Notes: a model not told the origin generated them from the letters alone. A stretch of 40,795 nt of DNA from Bacillus subtilis subsp. subtilis (GCA_021733645.1 JAHREJ010000042.1:1-40795), one strand, 5' to 3'; counted from the first letter of the stretch, positions 9,090 to 18,281 are shown. Program-made: numbers and translations.

Positions 9090-9178
9090 CCTGAAGGGCC
9101 ACGCAACCCTCGGGGGCCACGCAACCCTGAGGGGCCACGCAACCCTCGGGGCCCATGCAACCCTCGGGGCCCATGCAA
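9089..9178. repeat. 18-bp tandem repeat, five units
   Basis: Five consecutive units of the form CCCTCGGGGCCCATGCAA or CCCTGAGGGGCCACGCAA start at 9089, 9107, 9125, 9143 and 9161, directly next to the SMAG pair. The last two are identical. Confidence 0.88.
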
Positions 9179-9197
9179 CCCCGCCACGCCCGCAAAC

Positions 9198-9224
9198 AAA
9201 AAGCCCGCCTTTCGGCGGGCTTTT
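9198..9224 (-). terminator. Bidirectional intrinsic terminator after yceI
   Basis: AAAAAGCCCGCC-TTTC-GGCGGGCTTTT: a 7-bp GC stem with an A/T run on both sides, 25 bases past the stop codon of the YceI gene. Confidence 0.9.
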
Positions 9225-9248
9225 CGCTGTTGCCACATCAGCAACCGA

Positions 9249-9947
9249 TCAAGCAGCCGGCTTCTCGCCGGTGGCTTCGGTGGTGATGCGGATCTTCACT
9301 TCATCGCTGACGTTCGGGGCATACGCGCCCACGCCGAAATCGCTGCGCTTGATGGTGGTGGTGGCGTCGAAGCCGGCTGCCGGCACCTTGGCCATCGGGT
9401 GTTCGCCGCCGCCGTTGATGGTCACCTCCAGGGTCACCGGCTTGGTGATGTCCTTGATGGTCAGGTCGCCGGTGACGGTGAGCTTGTTGGTGCCAGCCGC
9501 TTCCACCTTGGTGCTCTTGAACGAAGCCGCCGGGAACTTGGCGGCGTCGAAGAAATCGGCGCTCTTCAGGTGTTCGTCGAACTTGGCGGTGAAGCTGTTG
9601 AGGCCGGTCAGCGGCAGCTTCACTTCCACGGTGGACTTGGTCACATCGGCCGCGTCATACACCAGGGTGCCTTCGGCCGCGCCGAAGTGCGCGGTGGGGT
9701 GCGAGAAGCCGAAGTGGCTCCACTGCGCCAGCACGTCGGTGTGGGTCGGGTCGAGCTTGTAGGTGCCCGAGGCGATCTGGATGGCTTCTGCAGCCGGGGC
9801 AGCAGCGGCGTCGGCGGCCGGGGTGGTGGCGGCCGCGGCCGGGGCAGCATCGGCGGCCGGGGCAGCGGTTTCTTCAGCAGGCTTGGAGCAGGCGGCGATG
9901 GCCAGGGTAAGGGCCAGCGGCAGCAGCAGTTTGCGGGTCACGGTCAT
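9249..9947 (-). CDS. YceI-family lipoprotein
   Basis: A 232-residue exported protein. The start MTVTRKLLLPLAL at 9947 is followed by the lipobox AIAAC (Cys near residue 20). An alanine/proline linker of about 35 residues (PAADAAPAAAATTP...) then separates the membrane anchor from the YceI domain. The domain starts at 'SGTYKLDPTHTDVLAQWSHFGFS' and runs to 'GVGAYAPNVSDEVKIRITTEA', showing the lipocalin-like YceI pattern 'Y.lDp.Hs.v.f...H.g.s', 'sF.st.v' and 'f...s.fG'. Members bind polyisoprenoids such as ubiquinone precursors in the periplasm and are often stress-induced. The long linker and lipidation differ from the usual soluble E. coli form. A strong terminator follows. Confidence 0.9.
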   Translation of the reverse strand: MTVTRKLLLPLALTLAIAACSKPAEETAAPAADAAPAAAATTPAADAAAAPAAEAIQIASGTYKLDPTHTDVLAQWSHFGFSHPTAHFGAAEGTLVYDAADVTKSTVEVKLPLTGLNSFTAKFDEHLKSADFFDAAKFPAASFKSTKVEAAGTNKLTVTGDLTIKDITKPVTLEVTINGGGEHPMAKVPAAGFDATTTIKRSDFGVGAYAPNVSDEVKIRITTEATGEKPAA

Positions 9948-9992
9948 GTCAGGTCTCTCTCGGAATCGAAGGGAAAAGAAGGTCATGCAAAC

Positions 9993-10013
9993 AGCCCGTC
10001 CGCACAGACGGGC
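9993..10013 (-). terminator. Probable terminator after the rutE-like gene
   Basis: GCCCGTC-n7-GACGGGC hairpin 20 bases past the stop codon; on the minus strand it is followed by TGTTTGC, a weak U tract. Confidence 0.6.
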
Positions 10014-10032
10014 CGGGGTCTGGCGGGAACGC

Positions 10033-10623
10033 TTATGCGATGCGGGCCGCTTCGTCGAAGCTCAGGCGAGGCAACCGCGGGAACAGGCCCGAAGGATCAC
10101 CGTACCCCAAGTTGACCAGGAAATTCGACTTGAGCGAGGTGCCCTTGAAGAAGGCTTCGTCGACCTTGGCCGCGTCGAAACCGGACATCGGGCCGGCGTC
10201 CAGGCCCAGCGCGCGCGCGGCCAGGATCAGGTAGGCGCCCTGCAGGCTGCCGTTGCGGAACGCCGACTCGGTGCGGCCTTCGCGCGGGCCGTCAAACCAG
10301 GCCTTGGCGTCGGCGTGCGGGAACAGGTAAGGCAGCTTTTCGTGGAAGTCTTCGTCGAAGGCGATGATGACGGTGACCGGAGCGGCCAGGGTCTTGTCGT
10401 GATTGCCTTCAGACAGCGCCGGGGCCAGCTTGGCCTTGGCCTCGGCGGACTTCACGAACACAAAGCGGGCCGGGCTGGAGTTGGCCGCGGTGGGGCCCCA
10501 CTTCAACAGCTCGTACAGCGCCTGCAGCTGGCTGTCTTCGACCGGCTTGTCGAGGAAGGCGTTCTGGGTGCGGGCGGTACGGAACAACTGGTCTAGCGCA
10601 GCATCGTTGAGCACGTGGGACAT
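10033..10623 (-). CDS. Malonic semialdehyde reductase / HadB-RutE family nitroreductase
   Basis: A 196-residue flavoenzyme, the same length as E. coli RutE, which reduces malonic semialdehyde to 3-hydroxypropionate in pyrimidine degradation. It aligns through its length: '[22 protein letters not shown]', '[15 protein letters not shown]', '[30 protein letters not shown]', and the C-terminal '[21 protein letters not shown]'. The FMN-binding nitroreductase fold is clear. The start is [10 protein letters not shown], preceded by GGAGGC. No other rut gene lies nearby, so the physiological substrate may be another aldehyde or nitro/quinone compound. It is transcribed divergently from the ELM1-like gene across 130 bp. 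Confidence 0.85.
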   Translation of the reverse strand: MSHVLNDAALDQLFRTARTQNAFLDKPVEDSQLQALYELLKWGPTAANSSPARFVFVKSAEAKAKLAPALSEGNHDKTLAAPVTVIIAFDEDFHEKLPYLFPHADAKAWFDGPREGRTESAFRNGSLQGAYLILAARALGLDAGPMSGFDAAKVDEAFFKGTSLKSNFLVNLGYGDPSGLFPRLPRLSFDEAARIA

Positions 10624-10753
10624 GGAGCCTCCAGAAGAAAGGGGAAACCGGGGCGACATCGGCTACCGTGGCAGGGCGACACCGCGATCGGCGAAGACTG
10701 GCAGTGTAGAGTGTCGCGACTGTTGCAACACCCAGCCTTTTTGAAACGAATTA

Positions 10754-11722
10754 ATGCCACACGTGAAACGATGGAGTCCGCCCTGGACGATCACTGACGG
10801 CCATGCCGGCAATGTACGGCAGGCGGTGGCGCTGGCGTCTGCGCTGAAGCTGGGCGCCCATCGTCCGCTGGTGCTGAGCCCACGCGCGCCCTGGCGCTGG
10901 CTGGCCCCGCGCTGGCTGCCCGGCGCGGCTGGCGGGTTTGGGCAGGCTTTCACCGATCTGGTCACCGCGCCGCCAGCGCTGGCCATCGGCTGTGGCCGCC
11001 AGGCCGCCGGGGCGCTGCGCGAACTGCGCCGGCGCGGCAGCCAGGTGGTGCAGATCCTGGACCCGCGCATCAGCGCGCGCCATTGGGACCTGCTGGTGGT
11101 CCCCGAACACGATGCCGTTCGCGGCAGCAACGTGCTCACCCTGCTGGGCAGCCTGAACCCGGTCAACGACGATTGGCTGGCCTGTGGGCGCGCCGCCTTC
11201 GCCACCTTCAGTGAACTGCCCGGGCCGCGCACGGCGCTGCTGGTGGGTGGGCCTACCCCGCACGCCCCGTGGCACGAGCCGGACATGGTGCAGGTGTTCC
11301 AGCAACTGGCCGCGCAGCTGCGGGCTGAAGGCGGCAGCCTGCTGGCCACCACGTCGCGGCGCACGCCGCCAGCGCTGGTAGGCGCCCTGCGCAGCGCCTT
11401 CGCCGATGTGCCGCAGGTGATCTGGGGCGACGGCGGCGATGGGGTGAACCCGTATGCGGGGTTGCTGGGCTGGGCCAACCGCGTGGTGGTATCGCCGGAC
11501 TCGGTGAACCTGCTGTCTGAAGCGTGCGCCACGCGCATGCCGGTGGCGGTGGCGTTGGCCACGCAGGCGCAGGGACGGCTGGCGCACTTCCAGCACGCGC
11601 TGCGCGACCGCGGCCGGCTGCAGCCGCGCTGGCTGGACTGGCAGACCGGCGGCCGCATCGAACCGCTGCGCGAGACCGTGCGGATTGCCGCTGAAGTACG
11701 GGCGCGCCTGCTGCCGGTATGA
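10754..11722 (+). CDS. ELM1-like (DUF1022) GT-B-type protein
   Basis: A 322-residue protein starting MPHVKRWSPPWTITDGHAGN. The 'W.itDGhaGN..Qa..LA.aL' start, 'AIGCGRQAAGALRELRRR', 'DLLVVPEHD' and the late 'NPYAGLLGWANRVVVSPDSVNLLSEAC' identify the 'mitochondrial fission ELM1' family (COG3660). Its name comes from a plant homologue; bacterial members look like GT-B glycosyltransferases of the nucleoside-sugar type and their reaction is not settled. The second Rossmann half, with the Asp-Ser-x-N motif, is intact. The first gene of a run on the same strand, it ends 37 bp before the DUF2145 gene. Confidence 0.8.
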   Translation: MPHVKRWSPPWTITDGHAGNVRQAVALASALKLGAHRPLVLSPRAPWRWLAPRWLPGAAGGFGQAFTDLVTAPPALAIGCGRQAAGALRELRRRGSQVVQILDPRISARHWDLLVVPEHDAVRGSNVLTLLGSLNPVNDDWLACGRAAFATFSELPGPRTALLVGGPTPHAPWHEPDMVQVFQQLAAQLRAEGGSLLATTSRRTPPALVGALRSAFADVPQVIWGDGGDGVNPYAGLLGWANRVVVSPDSVNLLSEACATRMPVAVALATQAQGRLAHFQHALRDRGRLQPRWLDWQTGGRIEPLRETVRIAAEVRARLLPV

Positions 11723-11759
11723 TGCGGCGGCGGCACGGTGCCGTTGGAGAACGTGCGAC

Positions 11760-12626
11760 ATGGATGCGCCCCGTCCTACCTGGTTGAATCCTCTGCGCCT
11801 GCTTGCCCCGCTGTGCATGGCGGTGGTGTTGGCCGCTCCGGTTGCACACGCCGAACCACAGTGCGTGGAGCGCTACCCCACGCCGGCCGCGTTGGCCTCG
11901 ATGTTCGATGTGGCGCTGGCCACCACCGATGCCCTGGACGCACTGGACGGTGTGGATGTGGTGCTGGTCGCACGCGGTGGCCAGGACCTGAGCAAGTACG
12001 GGTTGCGCCATAGCCACGTGGCCTTCCTGCTGCGCGAAGACGACGACCAATGGCGTGCGGTGCACCTGCTCAATCCGTGCAAGACCGCACAGTCGCACCT
12101 GTTCCGCGAGGGCGTGGCCACCTTCATCGGTGAGACCTCCAGCCATACCGACCTGCGCATCGGCGTGCCAACGCCGGCACTGCGTGCCACGTTGAAGGCG
12201 ATGCTGACCAAGCCGGCGATCCAGGCGCGCGCCCTGCACGAGGCGCGCTACAGCGTGGTGGCCTATCCCTTCAGCACCGAATACCAGAACTCCAACCAGT
12301 GGGTGCTGGAGGTGCTGGCCGCCGCGCTGGCGCAGAACGAAGACGGCACGCTGATCGTCAACCGCACCCAGGTGCAGGACTGGCTGAAGCAGCACCAGTA
12401 CCGGCCCAGCACGCTGCACATTGGCGTGGGCAAGCGGTTGGGCGCGCGTTTCTTCGCACCCAATGCGGCCGTGACCGACCACCCGGCCAGCGAACGCATC
12501 TCGGGCAACTATTCGGTGGTGACGGTGGAGTCGGTGTTCGACTTCGTGCAGCAGCAGAAGGGGCTGCAGATGGAACTGCCGATTGCGCATGTGGCCGTGG
12601 ACGGCATCACCGCGCCCAAGCCGTGA
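11760..12626 (+). CDS. DUF2145 exported protein
   Basis: A 288-residue protein. The start at 11760 follows GGAGA. A signal peptide (PLRLLAPLCMAVVLAAPVAHA) is cleaved before EPQCVERYP. The DUF2145 pattern is clear: 'VVLVARGGQDLSKYGLRHSHVAFLLR', 'WRAVHLLNPC', 'RALHEARYSVVAYPFSTEYQNSNQWVLE', 'TLHIGVGKRLGARFFAPNAAVTDHP' and 'TVESVFDFVQ'. The conserved 'YGLRHSH' histidines and 'SNQW' resemble a cysteine- or papain-like peptidase scaffold, but the function is unknown. It precedes two small exported paralogues on the same strand and may form an operon with them. Confidence 0.8.
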   Translation: MDAPRPTWLNPLRLLAPLCMAVVLAAPVAHAEPQCVERYPTPAALASMFDVALATTDALDALDGVDVVLVARGGQDLSKYGLRHSHVAFLLREDDDQWRAVHLLNPCKTAQSHLFREGVATFIGETSSHTDLRIGVPTPALRATLKAMLTKPAIQARALHEARYSVVAYPFSTEYQNSNQWVLEVLAAALAQNEDGTLIVNRTQVQDWLKQHQYRPSTLHIGVGKRLGARFFAPNAAVTDHPASERISGNYSVVTVESVFDFVQQQKGLQMELPIAHVAVDGITAPKP

Positions 12627-12693
12627 GTCAGCGGCGGACGGCCGGGGTACAGGCATACTGCGCGCCTACGTTGATGCCTCAAAGGACCTTTCG

Positions 12694-13209
12694 ATGACAC
12701 GGATTTCGCGCCTGGCTTTTTCCCCGCTGCTGGCCGTTGCGCTCTGCGCCACCAGCCTGCCCGCGTCCGCGCAGGAGTTCAGCACCCAGCACCCGGTGAC
12801 CAGCAGCGTCATCGTGACCTCGGTGGTGAGCGTGGTGGTGATTACCGCCCCGATCTGGCTGCTGTCGGCCGGGGTGAGCAAGGCCAGCGATGGCTCGGCC
12901 CGGCGCAGCCGCGCCGCCAAGGCGCGCAAGGCCCAGCCGCTGCCGCCCTTGACCGTGGAAACGGTGGAACAGACCGCCGATGGCGCGGTGCAGGTGGCCT
13001 TGAAGAACCCGCAGGCACCCGATGACCTGGCCGTGCTGCGCTGGCCGGCCCAGACCGACAGCCCGCTGGCCGACGTGGGCGTGGGCGATGTGCTGGCCTT
13101 TACCCCCACCCCGGGCGGCGCAGGCTGGAACGTGGCCAATGCGCAGGGCACCACGCTGGCATTCCTGCCCACCGACCCGGACGCGGCGCAGCCGAGTGCG
13201 CGCTGGTAA
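12694..13209 (+). CDS. Exported protein, first of a tandem paralogue pair
   Basis: A 171-residue protein with AAAGGA upstream of MTRISRLAFSPLLAVAL. A signal peptide ends at 'PASAQ'. After about 12 residues (EFSTQHPVTSSV) comes a hydrophobic segment (IVTSVVSVVVITAPIWLLSAGV), then a basic stretch (RRSRAAKARKAQ), then a compact domain with 'TVETVEQTADGAVQVALKNPQAPDDLAVLRWPAQ' and 'VGVGDVLAFTPTPGGAGW'. The next gene has the same order of parts and clearly similar sequence. Family unknown to me; it seems restricted to Xanthomonadaceae-like genomes (impression, not searched). Confidence 0.75.
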   Translation: MTRISRLAFSPLLAVALCATSLPASAQEFSTQHPVTSSVIVTSVVSVVVITAPIWLLSAGVSKASDGSARRSRAAKARKAQPLPPLTVETVEQTADGAVQVALKNPQAPDDLAVLRWPAQTDSPLADVGVGDVLAFTPTPGGAGWNVANAQGTTLAFLPTDPDAAQPSARW

Positions 13210-13246
13210 ACCTGCCATGCCCTGCCCCGTACACAGGAAAAGCAGC

Positions 13247-13774
13247 ATGAAACGTCTGCCTACGTTTGCCCTGTCACCGCTGCTGGCGATGACGTTGATC
13301 GCCACCAGCGTGCCGGCCGCTGCACAGAATTTCGCCCATGCCTCGCCGGTGACCAGCAGCGTGGTGGCCACCTCGGTGGTGAGCCTGGCCGTGATCACCG
13401 CACCGGTGTGGCTCAGCGCGCTGGGCGTGAGCGAGCTGCATGATGCCTCGATGCCGCACAACCGCGCCGCGCGCGCGGCCAAGAGGAAAAAGGCCGGCCC
13501 CTTGCCGCCGCTGACCGTGGAGCGCGTAGCCCAGCAGCCCGACGGCGGCTACCGGGTGGATCTGCGCAACCCGCAGGCGCCAGACGACCTTGCGGTGGTG
13601 GAATGGCCGGCCCGTGCCGACAATCCGGCCGCCGGCGTGAAGGTGGGCGACGTGCTGGACTTCAAACCGACGCCGGCCGGCGCTGGTTGGACGGTGGCGG
13701 CCGCCGATGGCACCGCGCTGGCCTTCCTGCCCACCGGGGCTGCGGCGGCCACCAGCATGAGCGAGCGCTTCTAG
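13247..13774 (+). CDS. Exported protein, second of a tandem paralogue pair
   Basis: A 175-residue protein starting MKRLPTFALSPLLAMTL, with AGGAAA upstream, 37 bp after its paralogue. It shares the signal peptide pattern ending 'PAAAQ', the membrane-like segment after 'PVTSSVVATSVVSLAVITAPVWL', the basic linker (RAARAAKRKKAGPLPPLTVE) and the terminal domain 'VDLRNPQAPDDLAVVEWPA...VKVGDVLDFKPTPAGAGW...GTALAFLPTG'. Mature N-termini and the C-terminal 'LPPLTVE' and 'NPQAPDDLAV' blocks are nearly identical between the two, while the segment after the membrane helix differs. Most likely a gene duplication with divergence; function unknown. Confidence 0.75.
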   Translation: MKRLPTFALSPLLAMTLIATSVPAAAQNFAHASPVTSSVVATSVVSLAVITAPVWLSALGVSELHDASMPHNRAARAAKRKKAGPLPPLTVERVAQQPDGGYRVDLRNPQAPDDLAVVEWPARADNPAAGVKVGDVLDFKPTPAGAGWTVAAADGTALAFLPTGAAAATSMSERF

Positions 13775-13851
13775 ATGAACCGGCGTGGGGTGGCCCCGCG
13801 CCGCCCAAGCCGGGATAATCCGCCGCTTCGCTGACTTTCCCCCGGTGCGCC

Positions 13852-14406
13852 ATGTCTGTGCGTCCTTCGATCACGTTTGCCCCATTGACCCCGCGCGCGC
13901 TGCTGCTGGCGGTGCTGGCCATGGGCGCGGTGGTGCTGGGCAGCAACGTGCTGGTGATGTACCCGATCAACGACTGGTTGACCTGGGGGGCCTTCAGTTA
14001 CCCGGTGGCGTTCCTGGTGAGCAACCTGATCAACCGCCGCTTCGGCCCGCAGGCCGCGCGCAAGGTGGCGTGGGCCGGGTTTGCGCTGGCGGTGCTGTTG
14101 TCGATCTGGATTGCCACGCCGCGCATCGCGGTGGCCTCGTGCCTGGCCTTCATTGCCGCGCAGCTGCTGGACATCACCGTGTTCGACCGGCTGCGCCGTG
14201 GGCATTGGTGGCGCGCGCCGATGGTGGCCACTACCTGCAGCGCGACGCTGGATACGACGATTTTCTGGAGCATCGCCTTTGCCGGCTCCAGTTTGCCGTG
14301 GGTGAGCTGGGCCGCCGGCGACCTGGCGGTGAAGCTGACCATCGGCGTGTTCCTGCTGGCGCCGTTCCGCGCGCTGTTGTGGCGCATGGCGCCGCGCACG
14401 GCGTAA
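13852..14406 (+). CDS. VUT-family transporter (queuosine precursor type, YhhQ-like)
   Basis: A 184-residue integral membrane protein with about six hydrophobic helices. The family block 'GSNVLVMYPINDWLTWGAFSYPVAFLVSNLINRRFG', then 'AFIAAQLLDITVFDRLRR', 'ATTCSATLDTTIFWSIAF' and 'DLAVKLTIGVFLLAPFRALLW' match the vitamin uptake transporter / queuosine precursor transporter family (COG1738). E. coli YhhQ imports preQ0/preQ1 for tRNA queuosine. No queuosine synthesis gene or preQ1 riboswitch is visible next to it, so the substrate is inferred from family only. Confidence 0.85.
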   Translation: MSVRPSITFAPLTPRALLLAVLAMGAVVLGSNVLVMYPINDWLTWGAFSYPVAFLVSNLINRRFGPQAARKVAWAGFALAVLLSIWIATPRIAVASCLAFIAAQLLDITVFDRLRRGHWWRAPMVATTCSATLDTTIFWSIAFAGSSLPWVSWAAGDLAVKLTIGVFLLAPFRALLWRMAPRTA

Positions 14407-14474
14407 CCGCTGCGAAGCCGGTGGCGAGGGGCACCGGCTGGACAGCATGCGCCGGGGTGCAGCAGGCTGTGACC

Positions 14475-15134
14475 ATGCAAACCGATGCGACCTACAAAAC
14501 TGCCGTGGAGCGCCAGGTGCGCAGGCGCCTGGCCGATGTTGCGGCCACCCACCCCGGCGTGCGCGCGCGTGGGCTGGAATGGGTGGTGGGTGAGGGCAAG
14601 ACCGACCTTGCCAGCGTTGGCCTGTATCCGCTGCGCGCAGCCGGCGGCTGGGCGGCCACCTTGGCGGTGCACTGCCCCACGGCACTGGCGTTCTGCAGGA
14701 CGTGGGCCGACGGCACGGCGTCCACGTTGCACACGCCGGACATGCTGATGGCGGTGATGTCGTCTGCCGGGGGCATGCCGGGCTTTGCCGGCCACAGTGG
14801 CGTGATCGTGCGCGCCGGCACCCACGATGCCGATGCGCTGGCGCAGCATGTGGTGGAACGCCTGGCCGATGCCGCGCTGGCGCGTGCGCTGGCCTGGCGC
14901 GAGGTGCCGGCGGCATTGATCGAGGACGTGGTATCGCACAGCGCGTTCTACGCGTGGCCGCTGCAGACGGTGCTGTACATCGCCCAATCCAATGGCATGG
15001 AGGCCGACGACCCCAGGCTGCGCGATGCACTGCAACGGCGGACGATCCTGCGCCGTGGCGAACGCGACCGCGCGCTGGTGCAGCGGGTGTTGGCCGACTG
15101 CGCGATGACCCATGCCACGGTGCCTGCCCGGTAG
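14475..15134 (+). CDS. Conserved hypothetical protein
   Basis: A 219-residue soluble protein starting MQTDATYKTAVERQVRRRL (GTG 14469 is a near alternative). Readable segments include GLEWVVGEGKTDLASVGLYPLRAAGGW, HTPDMLMAVMSSAGGMPGFAGHSGVIVRAGTH and DVVSHSAFYAWPLQTVLYIAQSNGME. No signal peptide or membrane segment, and I recognise no family. Its TAG stop codon is the TAG of a GTAG-headed SMAG repeat. It converges on glnE, with 74 bp between the two stop codons. Unknown function. Confidence 0.6.
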   Translation: MQTDATYKTAVERQVRRRLADVAATHPGVRARGLEWVVGEGKTDLASVGLYPLRAAGGWAATLAVHCPTALAFCRTWADGTASTLHTPDMLMAVMSSAGGMPGFAGHSGVIVRAGTHDADALAQHVVERLADAALARALAWREVPAALIEDVVSHSAFYAWPLQTVLYIAQSNGMEADDPRLRDALQRRTILRRGERDRALVQRVLADCAMTHATVPAR

Positions 15135-15212
15135 AGCCACCGGATGGATGGCTGCGCGGTGGGTGGCGGTGCGGTGTCCAACAGAAGTCAGCCACGCATG
15201 GCGGGGCTCTAC
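15131..15212. repeat. Inverted SMAG pair bridging two convergent genes
   Basis: GTAGAGCCACCGGATGGATGGCT (15131-15153, plus) and GTAGAGCCCCGCCATGCGTGGCT (15212-15190, minus) face each other. Each supplies the TAG stop of the gene that runs into it. Confidence 0.8.
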
Positions 15213-18028
15213 GGCGTTGGCTTCTGAAACGGCAGGCCGGCCGCGTCGCAGGCGGCGCTGATCACCGCGCGGGCTTCTTCCAGCGCGGGGGTGGGCGCGG
15301 CCAGGCGCGGGCGGCGGTCGAGGGTGCAGGCCAGGCCGACGTCCAGCAGCGCGGCGTGGGCGGCGTGCAGCCCGGTGCGGGTACCGCCGGGCAGCCAGGC
15401 GATGCTGGCGAGGGTGTCGATCAGGCTCGGTGTGTCGCGCGGCTGCAGCACCTGCGGGTGCGCGCCGGCGCTGTGCAGCACGCCGGTCTGCAGCAGGAAC
15501 TCCAGGTCGACAATGCCGCCGGCACCTTGCTTCAGGTCCAGCCGCGCCGCATCGCTGCGGTCCAGTTCGGTGCGCATGCGCGCGCGCATCTTGAGCACGT
15601 CGGCGTACAGCACGGCCGGATCGCGGGCGCGCGCGAGGGTGTCGGCGCGTACGCGCTCGAAGTCGGCCAGCAGCACGGCGTCCCCGGCAATGCCACGCGC
15701 GCGCACCAGGGCCTGGTGTTCCCAGGTCCAGGCACGTTCGCGCTGGTACTCGGTATAGCTGGCCAGCGAGGACACCAGCGCGCCCTTGCCGCCATCCGGG
15801 CGCAGGCGCACGTCGATGTCGTACAGACGGCCGGCGGCAGTGACCGCGCCCAGCAGTGCCATCACTTTCTGTGCCAGGCGCGCATACCAGCGGCCAGGAT
15901 CGAGCGGGCGCTTGCCGTCGCTGCTGTCCTGGTCGGCGGGGTGGTCGTGCAGAAACACCAGGTCCAGGTCCGAGCCGAAGCCCAGTTCCAACCCGCCCAG
16001 GCTGCCGTACCCGATGATGGCGAAACGGCCACCGGGAATGACCCCGTGCGCACCGCGCATGTCGGCCTCGGCCACGGCCAGCACGGTGACCACCACCGCC
16101 TGGGCCAGTTCGGCCAGTTGCCGGGTGCTGTCCACCGCGTGCTGGCGACCATCCAGGGTGGCCAAGGCCATGCGGAAGCTGAGTGCCAAGCGGGTTTCGT
16201 TGAGCAGGCGCAGCGCGGCTTCGGGGTCGTCGATGGCCAGCGCGGCATCGCATTCGGCCTGCATCTCGTGGGCGTTGGGCATCGGGCCAGAGACGCGTAC
16301 GTCGAGCAGTTCGTCCAGCAGCAGTGGATAGGCGGCCAGGCGCTCGGCCAGCAGTGCGCTGCGCGCCAGCACATCCACCAGGCGGGCCAGTGCGCTGGGT
16401 TGTTCGTCCAGCAGCGCCAGGTAGCTGGTGCGGCGCAGGATGGCCTGCAGCAGGCCGAGCACGCGCTTGAGCGCGGCGTCGGGGTGCGGGGAACGGGTGG
16501 CGGCGTGCAGCAGGGCCGGCAGCACCCGGTCCAGGCGCGCGCGCGCACTGTCGGACAACGACTTCACGCCCAGCGACTGGGCGAAATCGCGCAGCGACTG
16601 GTCGGCACTGTGCGGGTCGTGGAAGCCGGCGTCGGCAAGCAGATCGGCGCTGCCGTTGTCGGGCAGGCCGCGCCAGTAGTTGGACAACGCATCGGGCGCG
16701 GCCTGGCCTTTGCGTGGGGCCAGCAGCGCACCGAACTCGGTGCTCACCCGCGTGCGCTGCACCTCCAGGGCGGCCAGCAGCGCGGCCCAGTCGGCGTAAC
16801 CCAGGCCGGTGGCGATGCGCAGGCGGTCGGTGGGGTCGGTGGGCAAGGCGTGGGTCTGCGCATCGCGCAGCATCTGCAGGCGGTTTTCCAGCCGGCGCAG
16901 GAAGGCGTACGCATGCAGCAGGTCGGCGCCGTCCTGCGCGGCCATCTGTCCGCAGGCCACCAATGCCGGCAGTGCGTGCAGCAGGCGGCGCTCGCGCAGG
17001 CTGGCTTCGCGGCCGCCGCGGATAAGCTGCAGGGCCTGCGACAGGAACTCGATCTCGCGGATGCCGCCCGGGCCGCGCTTGATGTCATCGAACATTTCCC
17101 GGCGCGACACTTCGGCGGTGATCGCCGCCTTCATTTCGCGCAGGCCATCGAGCGCGGTGAAGTCCAGGTAGCGGCGGTACACGAACGGGCGCAGGGTCTG
17201 CAGCCAGGCTTCGCCGGCGGCGATGTCGCCGGCCACCGCGCGTGCCTTGAGCCAGGCATAGCGTTCCCAGTCGCGGCCTTCGCGCTGGAAATACTGGTCC
17301 ATGCCGGCGAACGACAGCGCCACGCGGCCGGCACTGCCGAACGGGCGCAGGCGCAGGTCCACGCGGTGGCTGAAGCCATCCACGGTGGTTTCATCCAGCA
17401 GCCGGGCCAGCCGCTGGCCGAGCCGGGCGAAGTATTCCTCTGCCGCCAGCGGGCGGGCGCCGTCGGATTCACCGCCCTGCGGGTAGGCGTAAACCAGATC
17501 GACGTCGGAACTGAAGTTGAGCTCGCCGCCGCCCAGCTTGCCCAGGCCGAACACCACCAGTTGCTGGGCGCTGCCGTCGGCGGCGCGGACCACGCCGTGG
17601 CGGGTGGCAAATTCCTGTTCGAGCGCGGCCAGGCCGATGCCCAGGCAGTCTTCGGCCAGGGTGGTGGCACCGGCCAGGGTGGCCGGCACGTCATCCAGGC
17701 CGGCCAGATCACGCCAGATCAGCCGGGTGGAGGCGGCGGTGCGGTAGCGGCGCAGGCGCTGCGGCCAGTCGCTGGGATGCTGGGGGTCCAGTTCGGGCAG
17801 CGCCAGCGTCGGGCAGCCAGGCCGGGTGAGCTGCGCCAACAGCGCCGGTTGCCGGCACAGGGTGTCGATGGCGAAATCGCTGGTGATGGCCAACAGGCGC
17901 AACCGGTCCAGGACTTCGGCCGGCGGCGGCCAGTGGCCGCTGTCGGCCAGCGACAGGGCCAGGCGCGCCAGGGCGCGATCAACCAAGGGAACGAGGGCGG
18001 CGGGGACGGCGTCGGCAGGAATCGGCAT
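15209..18028 (-). CDS. glnE: Bifunctional glutamine synthetase adenylyltransferase/deadenylase
   Basis: A 939-residue enzyme that adenylylates glutamine synthetase, and reverses this, under control of PII protein and glutamine. It has the typical two nucleotidyltransferase halves. The N-terminal deadenylase site is [10 protein letters not shown] (161-170) with SSDVDL (173-178). The C-terminal adenylylation site is [18 protein letters not shown] (673-690), where the usual Lys of the 'GYGKLGG' motif is Ser, probably a lineage variant. GlnE/PII-uridylyl linker segments '[19 protein letters not shown]', '[19 protein letters not shown]' and '[16 protein letters not shown]' are present. Length is normal (E. 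coli 946). The start [12 protein letters not shown] at 18028 lacks a strong ribosome site. The stop codon is part of a SMAG repeat. Confidence 0.95.
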   Translation of the reverse strand: MPIPADAVPAALVPLVDRALARLALSLADSGHWPPPAEVLDRLRLLAITSDFAIDTLCRQPALLAQLTRPGCPTLALPELDPQHPSDWPQRLRRYRTAASTRLIWRDLAGLDDVPATLAGATTLAEDCLGIGLAALEQEFATRHGVVRAADGSAQQLVVFGLGKLGGGELNFSSDVDLVYAYPQGGESDGARPLAAEEYFARLGQRLARLLDETTVDGFSHRVDLRLRPFGSAGRVALSFAGMDQYFQREGRDWERYAWLKARAVAGDIAAGEAWLQTLRPFVYRRYLDFTALDGLREMKAAITAEVSRREMFDDIKRGPGGIREIEFLSQALQLIRGGREASLRERRLLHALPALVACGQMAAQDGADLLHAYAFLRRLENRLQMLRDAQTHALPTDPTDRLRIATGLGYADWAALLAALEVQRTRVSTEFGALLAPRKGQAAPDALSNYWRGLPDNGSADLLADAGFHDPHSADQSLRDFAQSLGVKSLSDSARARLDRVLPALLHAATRSPHPDAALKRVLGLLQAILRRTSYLALLDEQPSALARLVDVLARSALLAERLAAYPLLLDELLDVRVSGPMPNAHEMQAECDAALAIDDPEAALRLLNETRLALSFRMALATLDGRQHAVDSTRQLAELAQAVVVTVLAVAEADMRGAHGVIPGGRFAIIGYGSLGGLELGFGSDLDLVFLHDHPADQDSSDGKRPLDPGRWYARLAQKVMALLGAVTAAGRLYDIDVRLRPDGGKGALVSSLASYTEYQRERAWTWEHQALVRARGIAGDAVLLADFERVRADTLARARDPAVLYADVLKMRARMRTELDRSDAARLDLKQGAGGIVDLEFLLQTGVLHSAGAHPQVLQPRDTPSLIDTLASIAWLPGGTRTGLHAAHAALLDVGLACTLDRRPRLAAPTPALEEARAVISAACDAAGLPFQKPTP

Positions 18029-18245
18029 GCAGGGATTATGCAGCGCGCTGGGCGAACCCACGCAGTGCCAGGTGCCCGCCACAGGGACGCCCCCGTAGCG
18101 CCGTGCTCTGTCCGGCTTGGAACCGGCGATCGTGGGTGCTGGAGCGCAGAGCAGGCGGTCAGAGCCAGGATCTACGGGCAAAACGGATACGCATGCACCG
18201 CACGTTGCATCGTGTGCGGGACGCAGTTCCTGAATTTCAGACAAT

Positions 18246-18281
18246 AAAAAGCCCGCTTGCAGCGAACTGCCAGCGGGCTCT
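18246..18281 (-). terminator. Strong orphan intrinsic terminator (minus strand)
   Basis: On the minus strand, AGCCCGCT-GG-CAG-TTCG-CTG-CA-AGCGGGCT is followed by TTTTTATT. This is a long stem capped by a UUCG tetraloop with a clean U tract. No minus-strand gene lies between it and the next plus-strand start at 18493, so it must end a non-coding transcript or insulate glnE. Confidence 0.85.

Noticed and set aside
10033..10623. A complete pyrimidine-degradation (rut) operon
   Set aside because: Only the RutE-like nitroreductase is present; its neighbours are unrelated, so the pathway assignment is not supported here.
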